In this document: in pieces, positions 53,101 through 61,900 of the stretch
Position numbering within the stretch: the stretch's first letter is position 1
How the letters are laid out: every line of letters starts with the position of its first letter
NCBI RefSeq assembly: GCF_937616625.2
Contig: NC_065575.1
Coordinates: forward strand, 7,757,501-7,821,500
Length of the DNA: 64,000 nt
DNA from: Mercurialis annua
Lineage: Eukaryota > Streptophyta > Magnoliopsida > Malpighiales > Euphorbiaceae
Direction of reading: 5' to 3'
Translations under genes and position numbers: made by a program
The notes under the pieces: model-generated
The model's database searches: none
Told to the model about the DNA's origin: nothing
What the model saw: only the letters and a program-made list of their open reading frames with translations

Positions 53101-54009
53101 AACATCAGTCGTGTACCGGCAGTACCTCAAGGATCAATGGAAAGCCCATGGCCGTTCGCCACTTGGGGGATTGACATAGTTGGACCGTTCGAAACGGGAA
53201 AACATCAAGCGAAATTCCTAATCGTCGCAATAGAGCACTTCACAAAATGGGTAGAGGTAGCACCTGTCGCAACCATCACCGCAGCCAAAGTAGAGGAATT
53301 CTTCAAAAACGAAGTAATATGCCGATTCGGCATACCCCACACTGTAATAGCAGACAACGGCAAACAATTCAATTGCAAGCGGTTCAAGGCATTTTGCAAA
53401 GGACTAATGATCAATTTGAAATTCACTTCGGTGGCGCACCCCCAAACAAACGGAATGACAGAAGTCACCAACCGAACCATAGCACAAGGCATAAAAAAGA
53501 GACTTTCTCAGTACAAGGAGAACTGGGTAGAAGAATTATACAGCGTTCTATGGGCATACAGAACAACTCCTAGAAAAGGAACTGGCGAAACACCTTTCAG
53601 GCTCGCCTACGGCACTGAAGCAGTAATTCCAGTAGAAATTGGAATACCCAGTATCAGAGTAAACTATCTAGAAGAAGAAACCAATGAGGCTAGAACAAGA
53701 CTATGTCTAGACCTACTAGAAGAGAGAAGGAATGAAGCGGTAGCCCGAGCCGCTACATACAAGAAGCAAGCCGCAAAATACCATAACAAAAGAATGAATT
53801 TTAGAGAATTTCAAAGAGGCGATCTGGTCTTACGAAACGCGGAAGTTGGCAGAGGAAACGCAGGAGTAAAGAAAATGCAAGCTAATTGGGAAGGCCCCTT
53901 CATCATAGAAGAAGCTACTGGCAAAGGCGCATATAGACTAAAGACAATAACTGGGTCCATGGTACCCAGATATTGGAATATAGAACACCTGAGAAAGTAT
54001 TATCAATAA
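50167..54009 (+). CDS. Tat-type Pol: protease, RT, two RNase H domains, integrase (no Gag)
   Basis: 1280 aa in one unbroken frame. About 45 non-Gag residues lead straight into the protease (ILIDEGSAINLI, about 60-72), where the usual D-[GST]-G-S is D-E-G-S. RT has ANGKNRMCVDYTDLNKACPKD and catalytic YVDDLIIKS (about 430). The first RNase H is degenerate (LYLYISTTNETIGTVLV). A second, archaeal-type RNase H follows (WELHVDGASNEKGAGAGAIL, IYSDSQLVVNQVKGEY), the Tat hallmark. Integrase has an HHCC finger (GAHEGAVT...CDKCQRH) and core (WGIDIVGPF, IADNGKQFN, HPQTNGMTEVTNRTI). The C-terminus ends in VPRYWNIEHLRKYYQ. Without Gag this copy cannot package itself and would need capsid supplied in trans. 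No frameshift or stop was seen. Confidence 0.94.
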   Translation: MKKMTSERVNLKDQTTQRKRKATELSTPPPVTFDGEDFGRIAEEHNEALVVAMIIEHWNVERILIDEGSAINLITKKAYESLGGDLAELKRNATPVVGFGGLPIKPNGTTTLDVKLGRTRKSEELPTRFSVVEIDLPYNAILGRPFLHDSAAVTSIKALTMKIPTKQGIITIQGNRAEAKKCYEQAIRESGEAMAIEEILNHDIEEKETAPEGETKKLQLDKEKRVNLGANMNPKIESEITAMLKNNVKTFAANASEIVGIDPHVITHDLNVAEAANPVKQKKRKFSEEKQKIIAEEVEKLEKAGFIREVHYPEWVANVVIVKKANGKNRMCVDYTDLNKACPKDSYPLPDIDQLVDSTAGHAMYSLADAAQGYHQIQMKEQDQEKTSFITEGGTYCYTAMPFGLKNAGATYQRLMNFMFKDEIGKRVQVYVDDLIIKSEKEETHAKDLEETFSILNKFGMKLNPDKCTFGVQGGKFLGFMISQRGIEANPEKIKAIMDMKAPRSINEVQKLNGRITALGRFMSCSAKRCLPFFKALKGTQKFEWNEDCENAFEEIKKFLVTPPLLSRPLKGETLYLYISTTNETIGTVLVREEDNEMKPIYYISRVLKGAETRYPEIEKMALAVLTTAKKLRYYFQSHNVVVRTNQPLRKAIQRPETSGRLVHWSIQLSEHDIRYEPRPTLKAQALADFVAEITPTETGQPKPALVWELHVDGASNEKGAGAGAILKGPDKIKIEYGVNIQFAASNNVAEYEALIAGLGLALEIRTEILKIYSDSQLVVNQVKGEYQAKETGMIEYLSQVKTQLQQLEAQGGQWEIIQIPREENTEADAIAKSASELGDLFTKMQLKEILESPSTRKTEVMAIEEADSWMTPLIKYLDCGELPIDKVEAIRTIRKSANYSFHNGVLYRTSLTHPWSRCVSPQTGESILKEIHEGICGAHEGAVTIARKTILQGYYWPTIKEDAKALVKKCDKCQRHDNISRVPAVPQGSMESPWPFATWGIDIVGPFETGKHQAKFLIVAIEHFTKWVEVAPVATITAAKVEEFFKNEVICRFGIPHTVIADNGKQFNCKRFKAFCKGLMINLKFTSVAHPQTNGMTEVTNRTIAQGIKKRLSQYKENWVEELYSVLWAYRTTPRKGTGETPFRLAYGTEAVIPVEIGIPSIRVNYLEEETNEARTRLCLDLLEERRNEAVARAATYKKQAAKYHNKRMNFREFQRGDLVLRNAEVGRGNAGVKKMQANWEGPFIIEEATGKGAYRLKTITGSMVPRYWNIEHLRKYYQ

Positions 54010-54398
54010 ATTCAGGGCTTGTACTTGTTTCCATTTTTGAAATAAAAAGCGATTCGGCGAAACAAATCTTATAGGCTCGCTCGAGACCTAATACATACAA
54101 CTTAACAAGAATCGTTTGAATCTTAGTTAAAAAATAATTTAGACTCGTCCGAGTCAAATAAATAAAAGGATCCATTCGGACCTACAAATAAATTACACCA
54201 GCAGAAGTTTAGATTAACTTCTCAAAACAACAAACGAGTTTAGATTAACTCTACAAATAAAGAAAGGCAATGGTCAAAAGATCATTATATTAACAGAAGA
54301 AAAATTACAAAGGATCCGCCCACGATCCAATACAAAAAAAGAGAGGCGAAAGCAACAAATACTAAAAAGCAAAAAATACAAAAAGGAGAAAATAAAAA
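54010..54398. other. Spacer between sense pol and antisense genes
   Basis: AT-rich, with three near-copies of a GA(C/T)TCG(T/C)-type motif around GGCTCGCTCGAGACC, GACTCGTCCGAGTC and TCCATTCGGACC. No gene seen. It probably contains the 3' ends of the converging transcripts. Confidence 0.5.
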
Positions 54399-55467
54399 CT
54401 AAGCCTTATTCAAAGCGTCTTGCTTCTGCTTATCAAGCTTCGCCTTCACCTCCTTCGCTAAAGAAGCAGGATCCAACTGATTGACTCCAGAAAGATCGAC
54501 GCCAGGATTCTGCTCCCGCAGCTTTGCCCCGATCGCCAACCGGTATTGAGTCATGACTTGGGAATAAAAGCTCCCAGAGTCACCCAATCGCCGGCGGAGA
54601 CGCCCCTCTTCTTTCTTCAGATCATCCCTCTCCTTAGCGAGAGCACCTGAAGAAGATTGTAGAGACTCGACTTCCTCGGACAAAGTTCGAACCCGAGCCT
54701 CTAAAGCGGAAATCTCCCGAGTCTTGGTAGATACGGAGGACCTCAGCTGTTGGATCAGACCGGTCGCCTCGCCAGCCTCCTCCTCCATCTTTTGTTTCTC
54801 GGAGAGCCAGGATTCGGAATCTCTCTGGAGTTTCTTCAATTGATCCACCGCATCCCTTCGGCGGCGCTCCAAAACAGCGATGGACTGGACCACCTGCGAA
54901 AGAAAACAACAAATAAGAAAAACAAAAGAAAAAAGAGAAACAAATCATAATATAAAAAAGAAAGAAGCATACCGAAAAACCGCCGAGACAGGCGAACTCA
55001 GCCAAATTATCGCCATGTTCGCGATCAATGGACTCAATGTCCTCTTTTATCATAATATTCTCCATGCAAGCATGAAGAATGGCGACGTTTGAAAGACGAG
55101 GCGGATTTTGCGCGTCCGCCCAAGCAGCAAACCGAGGTGCCTCCTCGAAAGACACCCCAGAAGATTTCTTCTTCTTGGGACGCTTGGTAGAAGCCCCAGC
55201 CTGGTCCTCAGCAGGACGCTTCTGGCCGGCGGTAGGCAACCCCTTCAGAGAAGGACCTGACTCCTTCGAAGGAAGCAGAGGCGACTCGGAAGTCGCAGCA
55301 GGAACTTGATCTCCAGAAGCAGGATCAAGATCCGGATTCACCGAATCAGGCGTCGGATTCGGCACAGCAGTTGTAGAGGGATTAGGAACGCCGCTAGTCA
55401 CCTCGCCCATATCTACAGTCATATCGACATGAAAATTATCAAGCAAATGTTCAAGAGAAGTCGACAT
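54399..55467 (-). CDS. Antisense retrotransposon gene, C-terminal coiled-coil protein
   Basis: Two exons, 55467-54973 and 54893-54399, joined by a 79-nt GT-AG intron in the same phase; 329 aa from ATG at 55467 (MSTSLEHLLDNFHVD). The first exon encodes a low-complexity Pro/Ser/Asp region and a basic patch KRPKKKKSSG that looks like a nuclear localisation signal, then EDIESIDREHGDNLAEFACL. The second exon is a long coiled coil (ISALEARVRTLSEEVESLQS) ending KLDKQKQDALNKA. This resembles the downstream part of the antisense proteins of Tat elements. It may be spliced to the upstream antisense frame at 55419-56201, but I could not find a convincing junction. Function unknown. Confidence 0.7.
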
Positions 55468-56201
55468 CCTACAAAACAAAACATAACAACAAAGATTAGA
55501 AAAATACCTTCTAAAGGAAGATCCGCCAAAAGTATTTCACGGCGACTTAAATACTGCTCTAAAAGAACGCTGTGCTTGGGCTTGTCAAAACGACAATCCG
55601 ACAGCAAAGACAGGGCGAAGTCCTTCTCCCCATCATCCAAATCAGGTACATTAGTAAGCGAAACCTTACTAGAAGTAAAACTCCGCGAAAAAGAGGAGAA
55701 AGAAGAGTGTTGAACCAAGAAAAACTTAGGGGTCCAGCCCTTCAAAGAAGAAGGAAGACTAAAAAGAGACCGATTCGGTCGACCACCAGCAAAAATAAAT
55801 TCCTCACCCTTTCGGCGGGAGAAAACATAAAAATAATTAAAAAGAGCAAGCGAAGGCTCCTGCATCCGAACCCTGCACGATTCCATAAAAGAACAAAGAA
55901 GGCGAATCGCGTTCGGATGCAGTTGGCCCAAAGGAACACCTAAATTATGACAGACCTCTACAATTAAAGACTCTAAGGGAAACCTAAGACCCGCTAAAAG
56001 TTGCTCGTGAAAAATTACTATCTTAGAAGGCGAATCCGTGCTATGATTCGCCCGATACGATTTCGCCGGCCTCAAAATAACATACGACCCGGGGAAGCTA
56101 AAATCCTCGGCATAACCGAGTATCTGCTCTCTTGACAAGGAGCTCCGCGTATATTCTAGCTCATCACGAGCACCCTTCGCCCCCTCAGTTACTTCTGACA
56201 T
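55419..56201 (-). CDS. Antisense retrotransposon gene with 'gypsy-type transposon' domain
   Basis: 260 codons from ATG at 56201 (MSEVTEGAKGARDELEYT). The segment ESLIVEVCHNLGVPLGQLHP followed by NAIRLLCSFMESCRVRMQEP is the signature of the plant 'putative gypsy type transposon' domain (Pfam Transposase_28), found in antisense ORFs of Tat elements. The conserved part ends near LLADLPLEG at about 55509. Beyond that the frame turns hydrophobic (IFLIFVVMFCFVG) and is probably intron: a donor GTATTTTT lies at 55507 and an acceptor TGTAG at 55469, but they are only 39 nt apart and do not bring the downstream frame into phase. Role in the element's life cycle is not established. Confidence 0.75.
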   Translation of the reverse strand: MSEVTEGAKGARDELEYTRSSLSREQILGYAEDFSFPGSYVILRPAKSYRANHSTDSPSKIVIFHEQLLAGLRFPLESLIVEVCHNLGVPLGQLHPNAIRLLCSFMESCRVRMQEPSLALFNYFYVFSRRKGEEFIFAGGRPNRSLFSLPSSLKGWTPKFFLVQHSSFSSFSRSFTSSKVSLTNVPDLDDGEKDFALSLLSDCRFDKPKHSVLLEQYLSRREILLADLPLEGIFLIFVVMFCFVGCRLLLNICLIIFMSI

Positions 56202-56535
56202 TTTAAAATTTTTAAATGGGGGGGAAACACGGAATGATGAAAAAATTAAAACTCTAAAAGATCAAAAGAAGGGGAAAGAAGGAGAACAAGACGAAGAACA
56301 ATGCGAAGAACAAGAACAGAAGGAACAAAATCAAAAACGAAGAACTACCAGGAAATTAAAATTAAAGAAAAGGTAAAATACCTCGCAAGCAAATACGCAG
56401 GATCAAAAGAAAGGTAAGGAGCAACTTGAAAACGAGGAATCTTGACAGCAGAAGAAGGAAACCCACGAAAAGCTTGAAGAAATTGAAGGTTAGCAGTTGC
56501 AGAGAAAGCAAAGGTTGGAAAAGAAAGAAAATGAA

Positions 56536-56546
56536 CTATTATATAG
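56536..56546 (-). promoter_or_regulatory. Candidate TATA box of the antisense transcription unit
   Basis: Minus-strand CTATATAATAG about 340 nt upstream of the antisense ATG. Further upstream on the minus strand, at about 56644-56649, is a CACGTG G-box core. Together these suggest a promoter reading away from the 3' LTR, inward. Confidence 0.55.
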
Positions 56547-56802
56547 CCTGAACCAAAGAAACTGAAAAGACGAGATCCCATAATACTAATGGCGCACGAA
56601 GACACTTGTCGTTCATCCAGTCATAACCCTCTACTGATGGACAACACGTGGCAATACAGAATCTTACTAAAGAAGAAACGTCACCCACAAACATATGAAA
56701 CGACTCGCCCGGAATACAAAGCGACTCGCACGCATAAAAGAACTCAGCTCCAAAAGAGCTAAAATCCACTAAGGCATAAATGCCAAACTACTTCAGCTCA
56801 CT

Positions 56803-56816
56803 TGCGGGGGGGCTAA
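56803..56816 (+). other. Polypurine tract region of Tat-type element
   Basis: TGCGGGGGGGCTAA directly precedes the 3' LTR, as expected for plus-strand priming. Confidence 0.75.
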
Positions 56817-57409
56817 TGATGGATACCGAATCCTACTGTAAGTATAATGGAGCCGAGTTGCAGGAGATCCACTCTCAGGCGACACCGGACTCCCCCTGGA
56901 GACGGAAAGATATGAAGGAGATACCGAATCTCTAAGATTCGGTAATACACTGATAAAGACCGAATCCCACATGATCCGCCAAGAGCGCGTCAGGTCCAGG
57001 ATTCGGATAAACGACTAAATATGGAAACCTTGTCCTATTTGGACACAAACACTACATATGGAAGGATAAGCTCTACTTTAGGAAGATAAGACTATTTAGG
57101 AAGACGTTCCTAAATAGGATTCTTATCAGATTAAGGTAGATCTCGACAAATCAGGAGAATCCTTAAGATACGGCCGAATCCCTACAAAGTAGGATTCACC
57201 TACCTAATACAACTCTACTAGGTATATTCGTCTACTATAAAAGGAGCACGAGGTATGCCTAGAATGACAATTACATTCATATACTCAAAACGCTGCTCAA
57301 AGCTCTAAACTGACTTTAGCATCGGAGAGTTAATCGGACAACCACCGTCCGGTTAGCTTCTACCCTGTTTTGCAGGTTCACTCACCGGTTCAGAAGGCAG
57401 ACTCCATCA
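56817..57409 (+). repeat. 3' LTR of Tat-type element
   Basis: 593 bp; no difference from the 5' LTR was noticed in a by-eye comparison. Confidence 0.93.
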
Positions 57410-57486
57410 ATTATTTAAATATAAATATAATATTTCTAATTCATAATAAATACAATTAGTTGATAAGTCACACTAAAGCGACACTA

Positions 57487-57530
<44 letters not shown>
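57487..57530. repeat. (TA)n microsatellite, left part
   Basis: About 22 TA units. A shorter TA run resumes at 57848-57869 on the far side of the MITE, so the MITE appears to have split one TA tract. Confidence 0.85.
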
Positions 57531-57532
<2 letters not shown>

Positions 57533-57847
57533 TTTAAACGCACCAAAAATCACCAACTTTCGCGTGTTTTTGGTATTTAACATAATCTTTTAATTTTGGT
57601 AAACAAGTACATGAACTTTCAAAATTTTGTAATTAAAGACGCCGACACCATTTTGGATATAAAACTACACCGTTTTAGATTAAAACAGCGCCGTTTTGGA
57701 TGTAAAATTGCACTATTTTTCAAAGGAAACACACACGTGCTCTTAATTGCAAAATTTTGAAAATTTATGTACTTTTTTGCCAAAATTAGAAGATTATGTT
57801 AAATACCAAAAACACGCGAAAGTTAATGATTTTTGGTGTATTTAAGC
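57531..57847. mobile_element. MITE inserted in a TA microsatellite
   Basis: 317 bp. Ends GGTTTAAACGCACCAAAAAT and ATTTTTGGTGTATTTAAGC. Long arms include TTTCGCGTGTTTTTGGTATT and its complement AATACCAAAAACACGCGAAA. The flanks are TA repeats, so a duplication cannot be measured; the GG start resembles the Mutator-like MITEs of the window. Confidence 0.8.
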
Positions 57848-57869
57848 ATATATATATATATATATATAT

Positions 57870-58416
57870 TCTTTAATAAATTATACAAAAACCCATCTTC
57901 TCCATAATTAAAAAAAGAAAAATTAAATTTTTTTTTAATTACCGGGGGAGGAGCAGCTCCTCAGGCGAGAAGCATATGTTCCTCAACGTGGAGTTTCTGC
58001 TCCTCCGGCGTGTGGAGCTGAGCTCCTCAGGCGAGAAGCATCTGCTCCTCCGGCGTGTGGAGCTGAGCTCCTCAGGCGAAAAGCATCTGCTCCTCTGGCA
58101 CGAGGAGCTGCCGGAGGCGGAGGAGCTGTTCCTCCTTCCGAAATAAAAAAAGAAAAAATATTTTTAATTAATAATTAATTTTTTTTATTTTAGAATTTAT
58201 TGAAATTATTTTAAATTTAAGGACTAGTTTAGATTTTTCCAAATGAAAAAAAGTTTAAAATGATCTATAAACATAGTTGTTTTATATAATTTTTTAATTC
58301 AAGTTGCAATTGAAAACCAAAATTCACAATAGGGTAAAATTTTAAAAAAACAAATGCTATATGAGAGTGGAATTAAAAACTAAAAGAAAGGTGAGGATTT
58401 CTTCGGTTTATTAGCC
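57870..58416. mobile_element. One-armed foldback element with palindromic core, upstream of LETM1-like gene
   Basis: The right end TTCGGTTTATTAGCC (complement GGCTAATAAACCGAA) resembles the GGCTAATAATC ends at 10790 and 15520. No matching left end remains. The core (about 57948-58140) has repeats of GCTCCTCAGGCGAGAAGCAT and GTGTGGAGCTGAGCTCC in partial dyads. It lies about 0.5 kb upstream of the LETM1-like start codon. Confidence 0.6.
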
Positions 58417-58644
58417 ATAAAAAATCATCACGTGCGTGGAGCATAGGAAATGTACCCCTCAAAACTCAATCCAACGGCTACATCCCCACAAAAAATCCTA
58501 CACCTTCTCACACACTAACATTCTCCTCTCCTATCCCCCTCTTAAACCCCTTGTCTGTACTTTCTTCTTGCCTTCTCTGTTTAGTTATTTTTTGCGGGGT
58601 TCTGTTAGACTGTGCGCAGTCTTCTTTATTCTCTAAAAAAAACT

Positions 58645-58894
58645 GTAAGTTCTCGATTTTATTGTATAGTAGTTTTATCTCGTTTGTTTTATATATGACT
58701 GTTATTAGGTCACTTATGGCATGATTTCATATCTTTTAAAATTTTAATTTCGTTTTTGTTTTTAATTTTTAAGCTGAAAGAATTGAATTGTAATGAATGT
58801 GTTAAACTTTAAAGAAACTAAAATGAACTAAATACAATTCAATTGTGTGAACAGTAATCAATAGCTTCTTGTTGTTTATTTGCTGATCTTTCAG
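58645..58894 (+). other. Probable 5'-leader intron of LETM1-like gene
   Basis: Donor ACT|GTAAGT at 58645 and acceptor TTTCAG ending at 58894, in front of the exon that carries the ATG at 58961. A pyrimidine-rich leader (about 58490-58640) precedes it. Leader introns of this kind often raise expression in plants. Confidence 0.6.
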
Positions 58895-58960
58895 TTTCGC
58901 TGACCGGCTGCTTAGACATGCGATTGCACCAGTGAATACGGAATTATATCTGACCTACAA

Positions 58961-61900
58961 ATGGCTTCTAGAGCTCTTTTGAGACGGAAGGGATTCATTT
59001 TCGATTACCTAAATGCTTCCACTCGTACGATTCAGACATTCCAGTATCTAGGGCAAACAGCAAAGGATTTTGATTCATTTACTGCAAATCAGTCTTCATA
59101 TGAATTTAATCATTTGAAGGAATCACAGAGATGTTTAGTGGAAAAAGCTGAGTTGCTTGGTGTTTTAGGTTTAGGGTTGTTTCAGCGTAGGTTTTACAGT
59201 TCGAATACTGTTTTGGGTCCTGGAAATGTGCCACGGGAGTTTGTCCGAATGAGATTGATGACGATTTCGATTCGTAATGCATCTACTGCTACTGCTAAGC
59301 AACCTGACTTCGGTAGTGATGATGAGGAGAATGCAGAAAAAGTTGCTAAAAAGAGAAAGGAAGCTTCTCCCGAGGAATGTGATCAAGCTGTTGAAGGTTT
59401 GAGTACTGCAAAAGCTAAATTGAAAGCTAAGCATTTGCTTGAATCTCGAAAGGTTGCCAAAACTATTTTGCAAAGGACATGGGCCATGTTTCTCGGGATT
59501 GGTCCTGCTTTAAGGGCGGTAGCTTCTATGAGCAGGTTGAAAATTTTGTGCAGGATGTAGTTATATATGCATCACTGTGTGTGTGTTATTTATTGCTGTT
59601 TGTTTGTACATTATGATGGATTGCTTATTTGTTGTATTCAATTTTCAGGGCTGACTGGGCCAAGAAACTTGGCCACTGGAAGCATGAATTTGTCTCAACT
59701 TTGAAACATTACTGGTTAGGTATTAAGCTTTTGTGGGCTGATGTGAGAATTAGTTCAAGATTGTTATTAAAACTTGCTGGTGGGAAAAGTCTGTCTAGAA
59801 GAGAAAGACAACAGCTAACTAGAACCACTGCAGACATTTTTAGACTAGTTCCTGTCGCAGTATTTATCATTGTTCCATTCATGGAATTTTTGCTACCAGT
59901 CTTCCTTAAATTGTTCCCGAACATGTTGCCTTCAACCTTTCAAGATAAGATGAAAGAGGAGGTCCATTTTCTTCTTAAATATTTTTGTGTGTTCATCTGA
60001 TATGCTGATGCAGTTGTCCATCTCTAATTTGTCACTTATGTTTTTACTCTGTTATGCGGTCTGAATATCTTATTTTGGCATTGATGTAATAATGGTATCA
60101 TGATTTATCCATATGACCTTGAAGACTTTGTGCATGGAATCTCCAGTGTAGATGCATCGTTAACTTTTTAAAGAAGTTGCGATCTTTGTTGATCTCTTTG
60201 TGCATTTGCTGCAAGGAATAATGAATTATGGCTTATTTTTCACATGTACACATTCATAATTATGCATGACACTAGTGCTGAAACAAAATTGACTGATCTA
60301 ATTGTGAGAAATTCAGGTCGGCTATATCAAGTTTGATTTTTATGTATTTGGTAATCTATTCGAAATGATAGGGTGTTGTACACTTGTACTTGTTAAGGTG
60401 CTGAAAAAATCTCGAAGTTCTTTATCAGATTCATTATAAGCTTTGCTTAAGACAGGTTTTGAGTGCTTTTATTATCGTCTTTCTCAAATATTTCTTTTGA
60501 ATATATATAATTTGATCATTTTCAGTAATTACGTTTTTCATAAGTTTAATTTTATCTCTTTCTTTCTTTATATATACACTAAAGTTTTGTGTTTGAACCT
60601 TCTACTGGCTGTATATGTTTTTGGTAATATTCCCCAGTTAAAGAGCTATATGTAACAAGTTAAAGGTTGGGTTGTTAGCCAATTAACTTATTACTAGGAG
60701 GTAAGTCAAAGTTAATTTGGAAGTGCAAGGTTTAAAACTTCCTACCAGGATGATACATGCTTAATTTTGCTTGTTGCCCGCTTTACTGGATATGCATACT
60801 TCAGCTAAGTGCTTGTGGCTGGTTCCTCCTTTTTGACATTGCCCAGATGTTTATTTTCTTGTCAACCATTCAACTTGTAGGAAGCACTCAAAAGGAGGTT
60901 GAAGGCAAGAATAGAATATGCTAAGTTTCTTCAGGATACAGTCAAAGAAATGGCTAAGGAAGTTAAACACTCGCGTAGTGGAGAACTTAGAAAAACTGCT
61001 GAAGATCTTGATGAATTTTTAAACAGGGTAAATATCGACAGTCAATTTTATTTTCATCGGTCGTATCTTTTTCTTCATTTGAAACTTATTTTTTCAAATC
61101 TATAATTGTTGTGCAGGTGAGAAGGGGTGCAGGTGTTTCTAATGAAGAGATATTGGGGTTTGCTAAATTGTTCAATGACGAATTAACATTGGACAATATT
61201 AGCAGGTTGTTTTGCTTGGGATTGCTTCTGTTTTCAAGTCATTCAACTGATTTCCTCAGAGTTATTATTTGTTGAATGACATGTTTCCGTTTTTTCTTTG
61301 TGACAATGCTTGTTTTAGGCCTCGGTTGGTCAGCATGTGCAAGTACATGGGAATTAGTCCCTTTGGGACCGATGCATACTTGCGTTATATGCTCCGTAAA
61401 AGACTTCAAAGGTTAAGTGTTCGGTTTATTTTGAATGAATTAGTACTTTTGAGTCTCATCTATGGACGGAATGTTAAGAAAAAGAATTCTGGCTATTATT
61501 ACTGCTCTAATTTAACTATGCCAAAGTGGGTGAATTTCAGCTTCTTCTGAGCGACATGTGATCATCTTAGTAGCTAGGCTTTATAAATTTTGAACTGGTT
61601 TATGGAGAAATATTTAGTTGGTTCTACTGATGCCACTTGCATAAATTTTGATATTTTTTGCTTATAGTTTAGTGGTTTTGTTGCCAAAATCTGTCCAAAA
61701 GTCATCATAAATTAACAAAAGAAGGCTTCATTGTGGGTTTTCACCCGATCAACACTTGGGGAATGGTGCAGTTTTTAGTGTTGCTATTTGATGCTTTTGT
61801 TTTGTTTATGTATAAGATTTTTTAACCTTACTTGCACTGTGATTTTCCTTTCTCTCACCTTGCTCTTATGGTTACAGTATCAAGAATGATGATAAGTTGA

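Larger units (their letters stand above)
49499..57409 (+). mobile_element. Tat-type Ty3/gypsy retrotransposon without gag and with antisense genes
   Basis: 7911 bp. LTRs 49499-50091 and 56817-57409 (593 bp each) look identical by eye. The target duplication ATTAT flanks both ends (49494-49498, 57410-57414). The internal region holds a sense pol frame (50167-54009), then a 3' part with two antisense genes (56201-54399), then a polypurine tract. Only 75 bp separates the 5' LTR from pol, so no gag is encoded. Dual RNase H and antisense ORFs are hallmarks of the Tat lineage. Confidence 0.93.

Noticed and set aside
50400..53573. Numerous minus- and plus-strand frames overlapping Tat pol
   Set aside because: They are shadows of the long conserved pol frame, which carries all catalytic motifs.
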